Source of the DNA: Pseudomonas wayambapalatensis
GTDB taxonomy: Bacteria > Pseudomonadota > Gammaproteobacteria > Pseudomonadales > Pseudomonadaceae
NCBI GenBank assembly: GCA_014268975.2
Contig: CP077096.1
Coordinates: 883,501 to 947,500 of the forward strand
DNA: 64,000 bases
Direction of reading: 5' to 3'
Shown here: positions 9,721 to 19,188 of the stretch, one piece after another
Numbering within the stretch: the first letter of the stretch is position 1
Layout of the letters: the number at the start of each line of letters is the position of its first letter
Made by a program: the position numbers and the translations under genes
Notes under the pieces: generated by a model
The model's database searches: none
Seen by the model: only the letters and a program-made list of their open reading frames with translations
Told to the model about the DNA's origin: nothing

Positions 9721-11058
9721 TCAATCGATCCACGCTCCCCGCTGCTGCAACCGCCACCCCACCCACCCCAGCGTCACCGCGCGCAATCCCATGAACCCGA
9801 GAAACGCCAGCCACAATCCATGGTTGCCGAACCCTCGCAGGGCGAATGCCAGCGGCAACGCGATCGCCACCGATACCAGCATCGCGTTGCGCATCTCGCG
9901 CGCTCGAGTAGCGCCGATGAACAGGCCATCCAGCAGATAGCTCCACACCGCTACCAGCGGCAGCAGCGCCAGGTAAGGCAGGTAAGGGTAGGCTGCGTCA
10001 CGCACGCTCTGGATGTCGGTCTGCAGGTCGATGAACAAGTGCCCACCCAGCAGAAACAGCCCGGCAAAGACCAGACTGACGATCAGTGACCAACCACAGG
10101 CGACCACCAGCGAGCGGCGCAGGGTGTCGCGCTCACGTGCGCCGATGGCGTGGCCGCACAGGGCCTCTACCGCATGCGCCAGGCCGTCCAGGGCATAGGC
10201 AGTCAGCAGCAGGCCATTGAGCAGCAGCGCGTTGGCCGCGACCGTCGCTTCACCCAGGCGCGCGCCCTGCACGGTGATCAGCAGGAACACCAGTTGCAGC
10301 GCCAGGCTGCGCAGGAAGATATCGCGGTTGACCGCCAGCAGCGGGCGCCAAGCCTGCCAGCGTTTCAGCGCAGCCCAGGCGATGCGCCCTGGATAGGCAA
10401 GCAGTGCAGGGCGGGTCAGGGCAAGGCCCAGCAGGGCCGCGCTCCATTCGGCGATCACCGAGGCCCGCGCCGAACCGAGTACGCCCCAGTCCAGTCCGAG
10501 CACGAACCACAGGTTGAGGACGATGTTCAGCAGGTTGGTGGTCAGCAGGATCGCCAGCGGCGCACGAGCATTCTGGGTGCCGAGGAACCAGCCGACCAGG
10601 GCATAGCTGGCCAGTGCCGCCGGCAGGCCGAGCAGGCGGGTATGGAAGAAGGCTTCGGTCGAGGCTTGCAGGGCCTCGCTGGGCTGCATCGCCTGTAGGG
10701 CCAACTGGCTAAGGGGCAGGGCGAGCAGGCCGATCAGCACGGCGAACGCCAGCGCCAGCAGCAGCCCCTGAACCAGCACCTGGCGTAGTGCGGCGCCGTC
10801 GGCGCGACCGGCGGCCTGGGCTGCAAAACCGGTCGAACCCATGCGCAGGAACCCCATCAGGCCGACCATGAAGGTGAACAGTGTGGCGCCAACGGCGACG
10901 GCACCGAGCTGGTGGGCGTGGGGCAGATGGCCGATGACCGTGCTGTCGACCAGTGCCACCAACGGCACCGAGATGTTCGAAAGAATCATCGGCGCGGCCA
11001 AGGCCCAGACCTTGCGGTGGGTGAGGCGGTGCTGCCAGTCGTTGAGCAGTGAGGGCAT
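9721..11058 (-). CDS. MATE family multidrug/toxin exporter, DinF-like
   Basis: Predicted cation-coupled exporter in the inner membrane, 445 residues with about 12 hydrophobic helices in two homologous halves. The first half opens with KVWALAAPMILSNISVPLVALVDSTVIGHL, typical of the DinF branch of MATE proteins; the second has the matching NRDIFLRSLALQLVF and GYLLDGLF-type segments. The start is set at MPSLLNDWQH. Longer in-frame readings would run through a REP element at 11075-11098, which is non-coding by nature. The substrate cannot be read from sequence. Confidence 0.9.
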   Translation of the reverse strand: MPSLLNDWQHRLTHRKVWALAAPMILSNISVPLVALVDSTVIGHLPHAHQLGAVAVGATLFTFMVGLMGFLRMGSTGFAAQAAGRADGAALRQVLVQGLLLALAFAVLIGLLALPLSQLALQAMQPSEALQASTEAFFHTRLLGLPAALASYALVGWFLGTQNARAPLAILLTTNLLNIVLNLWFVLGLDWGVLGSARASVIAEWSAALLGLALTRPALLAYPGRIAWAALKRWQAWRPLLAVNRDIFLRSLALQLVFLLITVQGARLGEATVAANALLLNGLLLTAYALDGLAHAVEALCGHAIGARERDTLRRSLVVACGWSLIVSLVFAGLFLLGGHLFIDLQTDIQSVRDAAYPYLPYLALLPLVAVWSYLLDGLFIGATRAREMRNAMLVSVAIALPLAFALRGFGNHGLWLAFLGFMGLRAVTLGWVGWRLQQRGAWID

Positions 11059-11074
11059 GCGATTGCGCTTATCC

Positions 11075-11098
11075 TGTGGGAGCGGGCTTGCCCGCGAA
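11075..11098 (+). repeat. Pseudomonas REP element
   Basis: Single copy of the pseudomonad REP core TGTGGGAGCGGGCTTGCCCG followed by CGAA. It lies between the MATE gene start and yfhM, and its core can fold (GCGGGC / GCCCGC). Confidence 0.85.
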
Positions 11099-11262
11099 GG
11101 GGCGCACGGCGGCCCCGGTTTTCGGCTGCTGGCCATTGTACCGGCCAGGCAACCAATCCGTGCGAACGCGGTCTCATTTGCCACTGCAGCGCAGGTAGCC
11201 TGCCTGACGTTGCGCTATAGTTTCTGCCCTCACCACCCTGCTGCCGAAGAGTCCTCTCTCCT

Positions 11263-14200
11263 ATGCTCAACAAAGGATTGTTGCTGGCCTGCGCGCTGGC
11301 CCTGCTCAGTGCCTGTGATTCCTCTTCCAAGGACACCCCCGCGCCGGCTGAAAAGCCCGCGGCCAGCGTGCCTGCCGAAGCCAAGCCCGCCAAGCGCGAG
11401 GACCCGGCAGCGCTCGCCAAGCGCTACGCCGACCGTGAACTCAACGTGCTGGACGTCTCGGAGGTCCAGCTCGACGGTGCCAGTACCCTGTCGATCAGCT
11501 TCTCGGTGCCGCTCGATGCCAACCAGGACTTCGCCGCCAAGGTGCACCTGGTCGATACCGTCAAGGGCAAGCTCGACGGCGCCTGGGAGCTGTCCGACAA
11601 CCAGATGGAACTGCGTCTGCGCCACCTCGAGCCGCAGCGCAAGCTGGTGCTGACCGTCGACAAGGGCCTGCTCGCGGTCAACGGCAAGACGCTTCAGGGT
11701 GAGTCGGTCAGCCGCCTGGAAACCCGCGACATGCAGCCGACCATCGGTTTTGCCAGCCGTGGCTCCCTGTTGCCCACCCGCCTGGCCGAAGGCCTGCCGG
11801 TGATCGCCCTGAACGTCGACAAGGTCGATGTCGAGTTCTTCCGGGTCAAACCGGAAATGCTCTCGACCTTCCTGGTCAACTGGGGCCGAAACAGCAGCCT
11901 GTACTACTACCAGTCCAAGGAAACCCTGGACATGGCCGAGCTGGTCTACAGCGGCCGCTTCGACCTGAACCCTGCACGCAATACTCGCGAAACCGTACTG
12001 CTGCCGATCGCCGGGATCAAGCCGTTGCAGGAGCCGGGCGTCTACCTGGCGGTGATGCGCGCCTCCGGCACCTACGACTATTCGCAACCGGCGACCCTGT
12101 TCACCCTCAGTGATATCGGCGTGTCCGCGCACCGCTACCGTGACCGCCTGGACGTGTTCGCCCAGGCCCTCGAGGGCGGCAAGGCCCTGAGCGACGTGAC
12201 CCTCGAGCTGCACGACGACAAGGGCAAGCTGCTGGCCCAGGCCAAGACCGATGGCAAGGGCCATGCCGAGTTGCCGATCACGGCCAAGGCCGACACCCTG
12301 ATCGCCACCCAGGACGTGCACACCACGCTGCTGCGCCTGAACACCGCCGCACTGGACCTGGCCGAATTCGACATCGCCGGCCCGCAAGCCAATCCGCTGC
12401 AGTTCTTCATCTTTGGCCCGCGTGACCTGTATCGCCCCGGCGAAACCGTACTGCTCAACGGCCTGCTGCGCGACCAGGACGGCAAGCCGGTCAAGGCTCA
12501 GCCGGTGACGGTCGAAGTGCGTCGCCCTGATGAGCAGGTCAGCCGCAAGTTCGTCTGGGAGGCCGACCAGAACGGCCTGTTCCAATATCAGCTGCAATTG
12601 GCTACCGAGGCGCCGACCGGGCGCTGGCAACTGCTGCTCGACCTCGGCGGTGGCCGCAAGCAGGTCTACGAGTTCCTTGTCGAAGACTTCCTGCCCGAGC
12701 GCCTGGCGCTGGAGCTCAAGGGCAGCAAGACCCCCCTCAGCCCCGAACAGACCGCACGCATCCAGGTCAATGGCCGCTATCTGTATGGCGCGCCAGCTGC
12801 CGGCAACCGCCTGAGCGGCCAGGCCTACATCCGCCCGCTGCGTGAAGCCGTACCGGCGCTGCCGGGTTATCAGTTCGGCTCGGTTACCGAGAGCGAACTG
12901 ACCCAGGACCTGGAACTCGATGAAGTCACCCTCGACCAGGCCGGCAAGGCCACCGTCGATATCGAGAGCCGCTGGGCCGAGGCCCGCTCGCCGCTGCAAT
13001 TGACCGTGCAGGCCAGCCTGCAGGAGTCTGGCGGTCGCCCCATCACCCGGCGTCTGGAACAGCCGATCTGGCCGGCTGAACGCCTGCCGGGCCTGCGCGG
13101 CCTGTTCGATGGCGAAGAGACCGACAGCGATGCCCCGGTGCAGTTCGAGGTGCTGGTCGCCGACCGCGACGGCAACAAGCTCGCCGCCGACGACCTCAAG
13201 GTGCGGTTGATCCGCGAGCGTCGCGACTACTACTGGAACTACTCGCAAAGCGATGGCTGGAGCTACAACTACAACGAGAAATTCCTCACCCAGAGCGAGG
13301 AAACCGTCAGCGTCAAGGCCGGCTCCACCGCCAAGTTGACCTTCCCGGTGGAGTGGGGGCCTTACCGCGTCGAGGTCGAAGATCCCGAAACCGGGCTGGT
13401 ATCCAGCGAGCGCTTCTGGGCCGGTTACCGCGCCCAGGACAACGCCGAAGGTGGGGCAGTACGCCCTGACCAGGTCAAGCTGGCGCTGGACAAACCTTCC
13501 TACGTCGACGGTGCCACCGCCAAGGTTACCGTCACGCCACCTGCGGCCGGCAGCGGCTACCTGATGATCGAGTCCAGCGACGGTCCGCTGTGGTGGCAGG
13601 AGATCGACGTACCTGCCGAAGGCAAGACTTTCGAGGTCGAGCTGGACAAGAAATGGGCCCGCCACGACCTCTATATCAGCGCCCTGGTGATTCGTCCGGG
13701 TGAGCGCAAGGTCAATGCTACGCCCAAACGCGCCGTCGGTGTGCTGCACCTGCCGCTGGACCGCGCCGAGCGCAAGCTGGCGGTCAGCCTGCAGGCGCCG
13801 GAGAAGATGCGCCCCAAGCAGCCCCTGACCGTGAAGTTCAAGGCCGTCAATGCCGACGGCAGCGTGCCGAAGCAGGTGCATGTGCTGTTGTCTGCGGTGG
13901 ATGTGGGCATCCTCAACATCACCGACTTCAAGACCCCCGACCCCTTTGCCAGCCTGTTCGGTCGCAAGGCCTACGGCGCCGACCAGTTGGATATCTACGG
14001 CCAGTTGATCGAAGCCGGCCAGGGCCGCCTGGCGAGCCTGGCCTTCGGGGGTGACGCCGCCATGGCCAAGGGTGGCAAGCGCCCGAACACCACGGTCACC
14101 ATCGTCGCCCAGCAGAGCCTGCCGGTGACGCTCGACGAGAAGGGCGAAGGGCAGGCCACAGTCGATATCCCCGACTTCAACGGCGAACTGCGCCTGATGG

Positions 14201-16164
14201 CGCAAGCCTGGTCCGACGAGCACTTCGGCATGGCCGAAGGCAAGACGGTCGTCGCTGCACCGCTGATCGCCGAGCTGTCGGCGCCGCGCTTCCTCGCCGG
14301 TGGCGACCAGACTCGCCTGGCCCTGGACCTGGCCAACCTGTCTGGCCGTGCCCAGCAGCTCAACGTGCAGGTGACCACCGACGGGCAACTCGACCTCGCC
14401 GGTGCCGCCCAGCAGAGCATCAACCTTGCCGAAGGCCAGCGCAGCACGCTGATGATTCCGGTGCAGGCCCGCGGTGGCCTGGGGCAGGGCAAGGTGCACG
14501 TGCGTGTCGATGGCCTGCAGTTGCCTGGCGAGACGGCCACCGGCTTCGAGCGCGAATGGACCCTGGGTGTGCGCCCGGCGTATCCGGCGATGCTCAAGCA
14601 CTACCGCGTGGCGCTCAAGGACCAACCCTGGACTTTGCCCGAGAACGAGCTGGCCGAGTTCGAACCGGCAGGCCTTGAAGCCAGCCTTGCGCTGTCGAGC
14701 CGCCCACCGCTGAACCTGGCCGAGCAGATCCGTGCCCTCGAAGCCTACCCCTACGGCTGCCTGGAGCAGACCACCAGTGGCCTCTATCCCTCGCTCTATG
14801 CCGATGCCGACAGCCTCAAGCGTCTTGGTATCAAGGGTGAGCCGACCGATGTGCGCAAGCGCAAGATCGAAATGGGCATCGAGCACTTGCTTGGCATGCA
14901 GCGCTACAACGGCAGCTTCGGCCTGTGGAGTTCGGACAGCGAGGAGGAGTACTGGCTGACCGCCTACGTCACCGACTTCCTTCTGCGTGCGCGTGAGCAA
15001 GGCTACGGCGTGCCTGCCGAGGCCTTGAAGAAGGCCAACGAGCGCCTGCTGCGCTATCTGCAGGAGCGCAACCTGATCGAGGTCGACTACAGCCAGGACG
15101 CCGAACACACCCGCTTTGCCGTGCAGGCCTACGCCGCGCTGGTGCTTGCCCGCAGTCAGCAAGCGCCGCTGGGTGCGCTGCGCAGCCTGTTCGAACGCCG
15201 CAGCGATGCCCGCTCCGGCCTGCCGCTGGTGCAACTGGCGGTGGCGCTGGACAAGATGGGCGACAAGCCGCGCTCGCAGCAGGCGTTGCAGGCAGGCCTG
15301 GCGATAGGCCGTGGCAAGGGTTGGCTGGCCGACTACGGCAGCGCCGTGCGTGACCAGGCACTGATCCTGGCGCTGCTTCAGGAGAACAACCTGGCCAGCA
15401 ACCAGGTCGATCAACGCCTGTTCGCGTTGTCCGACGAACTGGCCTCCAACCGCTGGCTGTCGACCCAGGAGCGCAATGCGCTGTTCCTCGCCGGTCGCGG
15501 CCTGCTGGGCAAGCCTGAAGGCAACTGGCAGGCGCGTCTGGACAGCGCCGGTGAGGTTCGCGAGTTCAACAACACCGAATCGGGCATGAAGCTCGAAGGC
15601 CCGTTGCTGGCATCGCCGCTGAGCATCCAGAACCAGGGCAGCGATACGCTGTACCAGCAGTTGACCCTGTCCGGCTATCCGCGCCAGGCGCCTGCGGCCA
15701 GCAGCAATGGTATGGAGATCCGTCGCGAGTACCTGGGCATGAACGGCCAGGCCCTGGACCTGCGCAACCTGAGCAGTGGCGACCTGGTGCTGGTGCACCT
15801 GGCGCTCAAGGCCCAGAGCCAGGTGCCGGATGCGCTGGTGGTCGACCTGCTGCCGGCGGGTCTGGAGCTGGAAAACCAGAACCTGGCCCAGAGCGCCGCC
15901 AGCCTCGACAACGCCAGCAGTGCCGTCAAGCAGTGGCGCGAATCGATGCAGAACGCCAGCGTGGTGCACCAGGAGTACCGCGACGACCGTTATGTGGCCG
16001 CCCTCAAGCTCGACAGCTACGGCACCACGCACCTGTTGTACCTGGCGCGTGCGGTAACGCCGGGCAGCTATCGCATTCCGCCGCCGCAGGTAGAGTCGAT
16101 GTACCGGCCGAACCTGCAGGCAGTGGGGGATAGTCAGGGCGAGATGGTGGTGCGTAGCCGTTGA
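11263..16164 (+). CDS. yfhM: Bacterial alpha-2-macroglobulin lipoprotein
   Basis: Large periplasmic protease trap of 1633 residues, thought to protect the envelope from foreign proteases when the cell wall is breached. A lipoprotein signal (LLLACALALLSAC) anchors it. MG-type beta domains fill the first two thirds. The thioester motif CLEQ (1166-1169, in YPYGCLEQTTSG) is intact, so this is the thioester-active type. The helical thioester domain follows (YNGSFGLWSSDSEEEYWLTA), then a C-terminal domain ending in a receptor-binding-like fold (GSYRIPPPQVESMYRP). It neighbours pbpC, the usual partner. Here, however, a convergent small membrane gene and a terminator separate the two, so they are not in one operon. 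No strong ribosome-binding site is visible before the ATG. Confidence 0.96.
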   Translation: MLNKGLLLACALALLSACDSSSKDTPAPAEKPAASVPAEAKPAKREDPAALAKRYADRELNVLDVSEVQLDGASTLSISFSVPLDANQDFAAKVHLVDTVKGKLDGAWELSDNQMELRLRHLEPQRKLVLTVDKGLLAVNGKTLQGESVSRLETRDMQPTIGFASRGSLLPTRLAEGLPVIALNVDKVDVEFFRVKPEMLSTFLVNWGRNSSLYYYQSKETLDMAELVYSGRFDLNPARNTRETVLLPIAGIKPLQEPGVYLAVMRASGTYDYSQPATLFTLSDIGVSAHRYRDRLDVFAQALEGGKALSDVTLELHDDKGKLLAQAKTDGKGHAELPITAKADTLIATQDVHTTLLRLNTAALDLAEFDIAGPQANPLQFFIFGPRDLYRPGETVLLNGLLRDQDGKPVKAQPVTVEVRRPDEQVSRKFVWEADQNGLFQYQLQLATEAPTGRWQLLLDLGGGRKQVYEFLVEDFLPERLALELKGSKTPLSPEQTARIQVNGRYLYGAPAAGNRLSGQAYIRPLREAVPALPGYQFGSVTESELTQDLELDEVTLDQAGKATVDIESRWAEARSPLQLTVQASLQESGGRPITRRLEQPIWPAERLPGLRGLFDGEETDSDAPVQFEVLVADRDGNKLAADDLKVRLIRERRDYYWNYSQSDGWSYNYNEKFLTQSEETVSVKAGSTAKLTFPVEWGPYRVEVEDPETGLVSSERFWAGYRAQDNAEGGAVRPDQVKLALDKPSYVDGATAKVTVTPPAAGSGYLMIESSDGPLWWQEIDVPAEGKTFEVELDKKWARHDLYISALVIRPGERKVNATPKRAVGVLHLPLDRAERKLAVSLQAPEKMRPKQPLTVKFKAVNADGSVPKQVHVLLSAVDVGILNITDFKTPDPFASLFGRKAYGADQLDIYGQLIEAGQGRLASLAFGGDAAMAKGGKRPNTTVTIVAQQSLPVTLDEKGEGQATVDIPDFNGELRLMAQAWSDEHFGMAEGKTVVAAPLIAELSAPRFLAGGDQTRLALDLANLSGRAQQLNVQVTTDGQLDLAGAAQQSINLAEGQRSTLMIPVQARGGLGQGKVHVRVDGLQLPGETATGFEREWTLGVRPAYPAMLKHYRVALKDQPWTLPENELAEFEPAGLEASLALSSRPPLNLAEQIRALEAYPYGCLEQTTSGLYPSLYADADSLKRLGIKGEPTDVRKRKIEMGIEHLLGMQRYNGSFGLWSSDSEEEYWLTAYVTDFLLRAREQGYGVPAEALKKANERLLRYLQERNLIEVDYSQDAEHTRFAVQAYAALVLARSQQAPLGALRSLFERRSDARSGLPLVQLAVALDKMGDKPRSQQALQAGLAIGRGKGWLADYGSAVRDQALILALLQENNLASNQVDQRLFALSDELASNRWLSTQERNALFLAGRGLLGKPEGNWQARLDSAGEVREFNNTESGMKLEGPLLASPLSIQNQGSDTLYQQLTLSGYPRQAPAASSNGMEIRREYLGMNGQALDLRNLSSGDLVLVHLALKAQSQVPDALVVDLLPAGLELENQNLAQSAASLDNASSAVKQWRESMQNASVVHQEYRDDRYVAALKLDSYGTTHLLYLARAVTPGSYRIPPPQVESMYRPNLQAVGDSQGEMVVRSR

Positions 16165-16169
16165 TGCGA

Positions 16170-16199
16170 CTGTGGGAGCGGGTGACTCCGCTCCCACAG
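16170..16199. terminator. Bidirectional terminator after yfhM
   Basis: Perfect 12-bp inverted repeat CTGTGGGAGCGG / CCGCTCCCACAG with a 6-nt loop, between converging genes. The arms are the REP-like GTGGGAGCGG, so it probably derives from a REP. Confidence 0.8.
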
Positions 16200-16222
16200 G
16201 TTCATGGATGGCGAGCCTCGGG

Positions 16223-16516
16223 TCAGTGAATGATCCAGCTCAACACCCACAAGCCCAGCACCAGCCAGATGATGCCCATCACGATCGACGCCCGCATGAA
16301 CGCCCGGATCGCCGAGTACAGCAGCATCAGCCCGACGATCAGCGCAAGGATGCTGACCAGCGAGGTGTCCATGCCCAAGGTGCGCGCCAGCCCGTCGATG
16401 AAATTGCCGCCGGCATTGGCCAGCAGATTGAACAGCCCGCTCATGATATCGACGATGAACTTGATCACCGCGCCCAGCGCCTGGCCCAACCACTCGAAAA
16501 ACCCTTCTACATGCAT
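16223..16516 (-). CDS. Small two-helix inner-membrane protein between yfhM and pbpC
   Basis: Protein of 97 residues, strongly hydrophobic. An amphipathic N-terminal half (MHVEGFFEWLGQALGAVIKF, FIVDIMSGLFNLLANAGGNF) is followed by two close membrane helices (LVSILALIVGLMLLYSAI and SIVMGIIWLVLGLWVLSWII). The ATG at 16516 has AGGAAG 4 nt upstream. It is transcribed against yfhM and divergently from pbpC, with about 60 bp shared upstream. I do not recognise a named family, and its function is unknown. The position suggests an envelope role alongside its neighbours, but that is inference. Confidence 0.75.
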   Translation of the reverse strand: MHVEGFFEWLGQALGAVIKFIVDIMSGLFNLLANAGGNFIDGLARTLGMDTSLVSILALIVGLMLLYSAIRAFMRASIVMGIIWLVLGLWVLSWIIH

Positions 16517-16575
16517 AGCTGCTTCCTGATGATCATCCCAAGCCTTTGGCCATCGTTCGATGGGGTCGGTTCCCG

Positions 16576-18936
16576 ATGCCAGGCGCAAGCATAGTTCGCC
16601 CGCGTACGCGCAGCGCAAGGATCTTGCGTGGTGTCGGCATTACTGTGCTGTCGAGCGTCGTCTTGCTGTGGCTGGCGGATCGCCTGTGGCCGTTGCCGAT
16701 GCCTGGTGACGACCTGGCGCGGGTGGTGCTCGCCGAGGACGGCACGCCGCTGTGGCGCTTCGCCGATGCCGACGGCGTGTGGCGCTATCCGGTCAGCCCC
16801 GATGAGGTATCGCCCTTGTATCTGGAGGCGCTGCTCACCTACGAAGATCGCTGGTTCTACGACCATCCCGGGGTCAACCCGCTGGCGCTGGCGCGTGCGG
16901 CCTGGCTGAACCTGCGTGGCGGGCGCGTAGTGTCCGGCGGCAGCACGCTGTCGATGCAGGTAGCACGTTTGCTCGACCCCCATGATCGCACCCTGGCCGG
17001 CAAGCTGCGTCAGCTGTGGCGTACGGCGCAGCTGGAGTGGCACCTGTCCAAGCGCGAGATTCTGCAGATCTACCTCGATCGCGCGCCGTTCGGCGGCACC
17101 CTGCAGGGCGTCGCCGCCGCCAGTTGGGCCTACCTGGGCAAGTCGCCCAAGCACCTCACGCCCGCCGAAGCGGCGTTGCTGGCCGTATTGCCCCAGGCAC
17201 CCAGCCGCCTGCGCCCGGATCGCCATCCCGAGCGTGCGCAGCGGGCCCGCGACAAGGTGTTGCAGCGCCTGGCCGATTATCAGGTGTGGCCCGAGCAGCG
17301 TATCGACGAGGCGCGCGAAGAGCCCTTGCTGCTCGCCCCACGCCAGGAGCCGGCGCTGGCACCGTTGCTGGCCCGGCGTCTGAACACGCCAGACAGCCCA
17401 CCGCTGATCCGCACCACGCTCGATGCGTCGTTGCAGCGCCGTCTCGAAGACCTGCTGCTCGGTTGGCGTGCACGCTTGCCCGAGCGCACCTCGGCGGCAA
17501 TCCTGGTGGTCGAGGCTCAGACCATGGCCGTGCGTGCCTACCTGGGGTCCATCGACCTGGGCGATGAGCGCCGCTTCGGCCATGTCGACATGGTGCATGC
17601 CCTGCGTTCGCCCGGCTCGACCCTCAAGCCGTTTCTCTATGGCATGGCCCTGGACGATGGGCTGATCCACTCCGAATCGCTGCTGCAGGACGTACCGCGC
17701 CGCTATGGCGACTACCGTCCGGGCAACTTCTCGATGGGCTTCAGCGGGCCGGTGTCGGCCAGTTCGGCGCTGGCGTTGTCGCTCAACCTACCAGCGGTTC
17801 AGTTGCTCGAAGCCTACGGGCCCAAGCGCTTCGCCGCGCAGATGCGCATCGGTGGCGTGCCCTTGGTACTGCCGCCGCTGGCCGAACCGAACCTATCGCT
17901 GATTCTCGGCGGTGCAGGCAGCCGTCTGGAGGACCTGGTCGGCGGTTATGCGGCGTTGGCCCGCGAGGGCAAGAGCGCGAAGATCCGCCTGCAGCCCCAG
18001 GATCCGCTGCTGGAGCGGCGCCTGTTGTCGCCGGGGTCGGCGTGGATCGTGCGGCGTATTCTCAGCGGCCAGGCGCGCCCGGACCGCGACCCGCACGCCG
18101 AGCTTGTGCAGCACCCGCAACTGGCCTGGAAAACCGGCACCAGCTATGGCTTTCGCGATGCCTGGTCGGTGGGGGTCGGGCCGCGGTACATCATTGGTGT
18201 GTGGATAGGCCGACCCGATGGCACGCCGGTGCCGGGCCAGTTCGGCCTGGCTTCGGCTGCGCCGCTGATGCTGCAGGTGCACGACCTGTTGAGCAACCGC
18301 GACAGCCAGCGCGGCATTGCCGTGCCGGTGGAAAACGTGCCGGGCAGTGTCGGCGTCGCAGCGATCTGCTGGCCGCTGGGGCAGCCGATGAGTCGTCAGG
18401 ATCCGCAGTGCCGCCGCCAGCGTTTTGCCTGGACCCTCGACGGCACCACGCCGCCGACCTTGCAGGCTGCCGACCAGCCGCTGGGGTTGGGCCTGCGCGA
18501 AACGGTGTGGGTCAATGAGCGCGGTTTGCGGGTCGATGCCAACTGTCCTGGGGCGAAAACGCAGGAAATTGCCCTCTGGCCTGCCCCTCTGGAACCGTGG
18601 CTGCCGCGGGTAGAGCGGCGTAGTGCGCGGCTGCCGATGGTCGATCCTGGCTGTCCACCGCAGGCGGCGCCCAGCGCGCCGCCGCTGTCGATCGTCGGTG
18701 TTCGAGCAGGCGACAACTTGCGCCGGCCGCTCACCAGTCACGAGCCATTGCAACTGCACGTATCGGCGCTGGGTGGGGCAGGGCGGCGCTGGTGGTTCCT
18801 CAATGGCCGGCCGCTGGGCGAGACCGAAGGGCAGGACAGCCTGCTGGTGCGTTTCGAGCAGTCAGGACGCATCGAGTTGAGTGCGTTGGATGAGAGCGGC
18901 GAGACGGCACGGGTCGAGTTCCAGGTGGCGGAGTAG
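16576..18936 (+). CDS. pbpC: Penicillin-binding protein 1C, bifunctional peptidoglycan synthase
   Basis: Class A PBP polymerising glycan strands. The 786 residues start with a membrane anchor (about 22-38). The GT51 transglycosylase domain has EDRWFYDHPGV, GGSTLSMQVARLL and KREILQIYLDRAPFGG. The transpeptidase-like domain has SxxK at Ser348 (STLK), an SLN triad and KTGTS. A C-terminal BiPBP_C domain ends the protein (LQLHVSALGGAGRRWWFLNG). All three active-site motifs are intact, although E. coli PBP1C shows weak transpeptidation. The start ATG at 16576 is my choice; a TTG 30 nt upstream is possible, and neither has a clear ribosome-binding site. Partner of YfhM. Confidence 0.94.
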   Translation: MPGASIVRPRTRSARILRGVGITVLSSVVLLWLADRLWPLPMPGDDLARVVLAEDGTPLWRFADADGVWRYPVSPDEVSPLYLEALLTYEDRWFYDHPGVNPLALARAAWLNLRGGRVVSGGSTLSMQVARLLDPHDRTLAGKLRQLWRTAQLEWHLSKREILQIYLDRAPFGGTLQGVAAASWAYLGKSPKHLTPAEAALLAVLPQAPSRLRPDRHPERAQRARDKVLQRLADYQVWPEQRIDEAREEPLLLAPRQEPALAPLLARRLNTPDSPPLIRTTLDASLQRRLEDLLLGWRARLPERTSAAILVVEAQTMAVRAYLGSIDLGDERRFGHVDMVHALRSPGSTLKPFLYGMALDDGLIHSESLLQDVPRRYGDYRPGNFSMGFSGPVSASSALALSLNLPAVQLLEAYGPKRFAAQMRIGGVPLVLPPLAEPNLSLILGGAGSRLEDLVGGYAALAREGKSAKIRLQPQDPLLERRLLSPGSAWIVRRILSGQARPDRDPHAELVQHPQLAWKTGTSYGFRDAWSVGVGPRYIIGVWIGRPDGTPVPGQFGLASAAPLMLQVHDLLSNRDSQRGIAVPVENVPGSVGVAAICWPLGQPMSRQDPQCRRQRFAWTLDGTTPPTLQAADQPLGLGLRETVWVNERGLRVDANCPGAKTQEIALWPAPLEPWLPRVERRSARLPMVDPGCPPQAAPSAPPLSIVGVRAGDNLRRPLTSHEPLQLHVSALGGAGRRWWFLNGRPLGETEGQDSLLVRFEQSGRIELSALDESGETARVEFQVAE

Positions 18937-19188
18937 CCTCTCTCAGCCAGCGTTTCCTTGTACTAATGACATGGTATTAAACCTTTCGGTCAGCCATTCG
19001 GGCGAATATTTCAACTTGCTGAATTTCATGGATTTTTTATCGGCGTCAGCACCTTATCCCGCCGTATTAATACCAACTTACGACCTACCGCCGTCGAACC
19101 GCCAGAGCTTCACTGCTGACTGAAGGCATAACGCTGGCCAGCCTGGCCAGCGCGCCTATCCAACAACAAAGCAGTGCGGGAGTCGCCC
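18937..19188 (+). promoter_or_regulatory. AT-rich intergenic region with a GTATTAATAC palindrome
   Basis: About 250 bp without a gene, clearly richer in A/T than its surroundings at 18960-19080. It holds a perfect 10-bp palindrome GTATTAATAC (19064-19073). An upstream GGTATTAA (18973-18980) is inverted relative to TTAATACC (19067-19074). The region lies before the glycine-rich lipoprotein gene, so it probably carries its promoter and a regulator site. No regulator can be named. Confidence 0.4.

Noticed and set aside
11230..16197. A 1655-codon open frame on the strand opposite yfhM
   Set aside because: It mirrors the yfhM codon pattern in a GC-rich genome. It has no start signal, no domain, and low-complexity Gln/His/Leu-rich content, so it is a shadow of the real gene.
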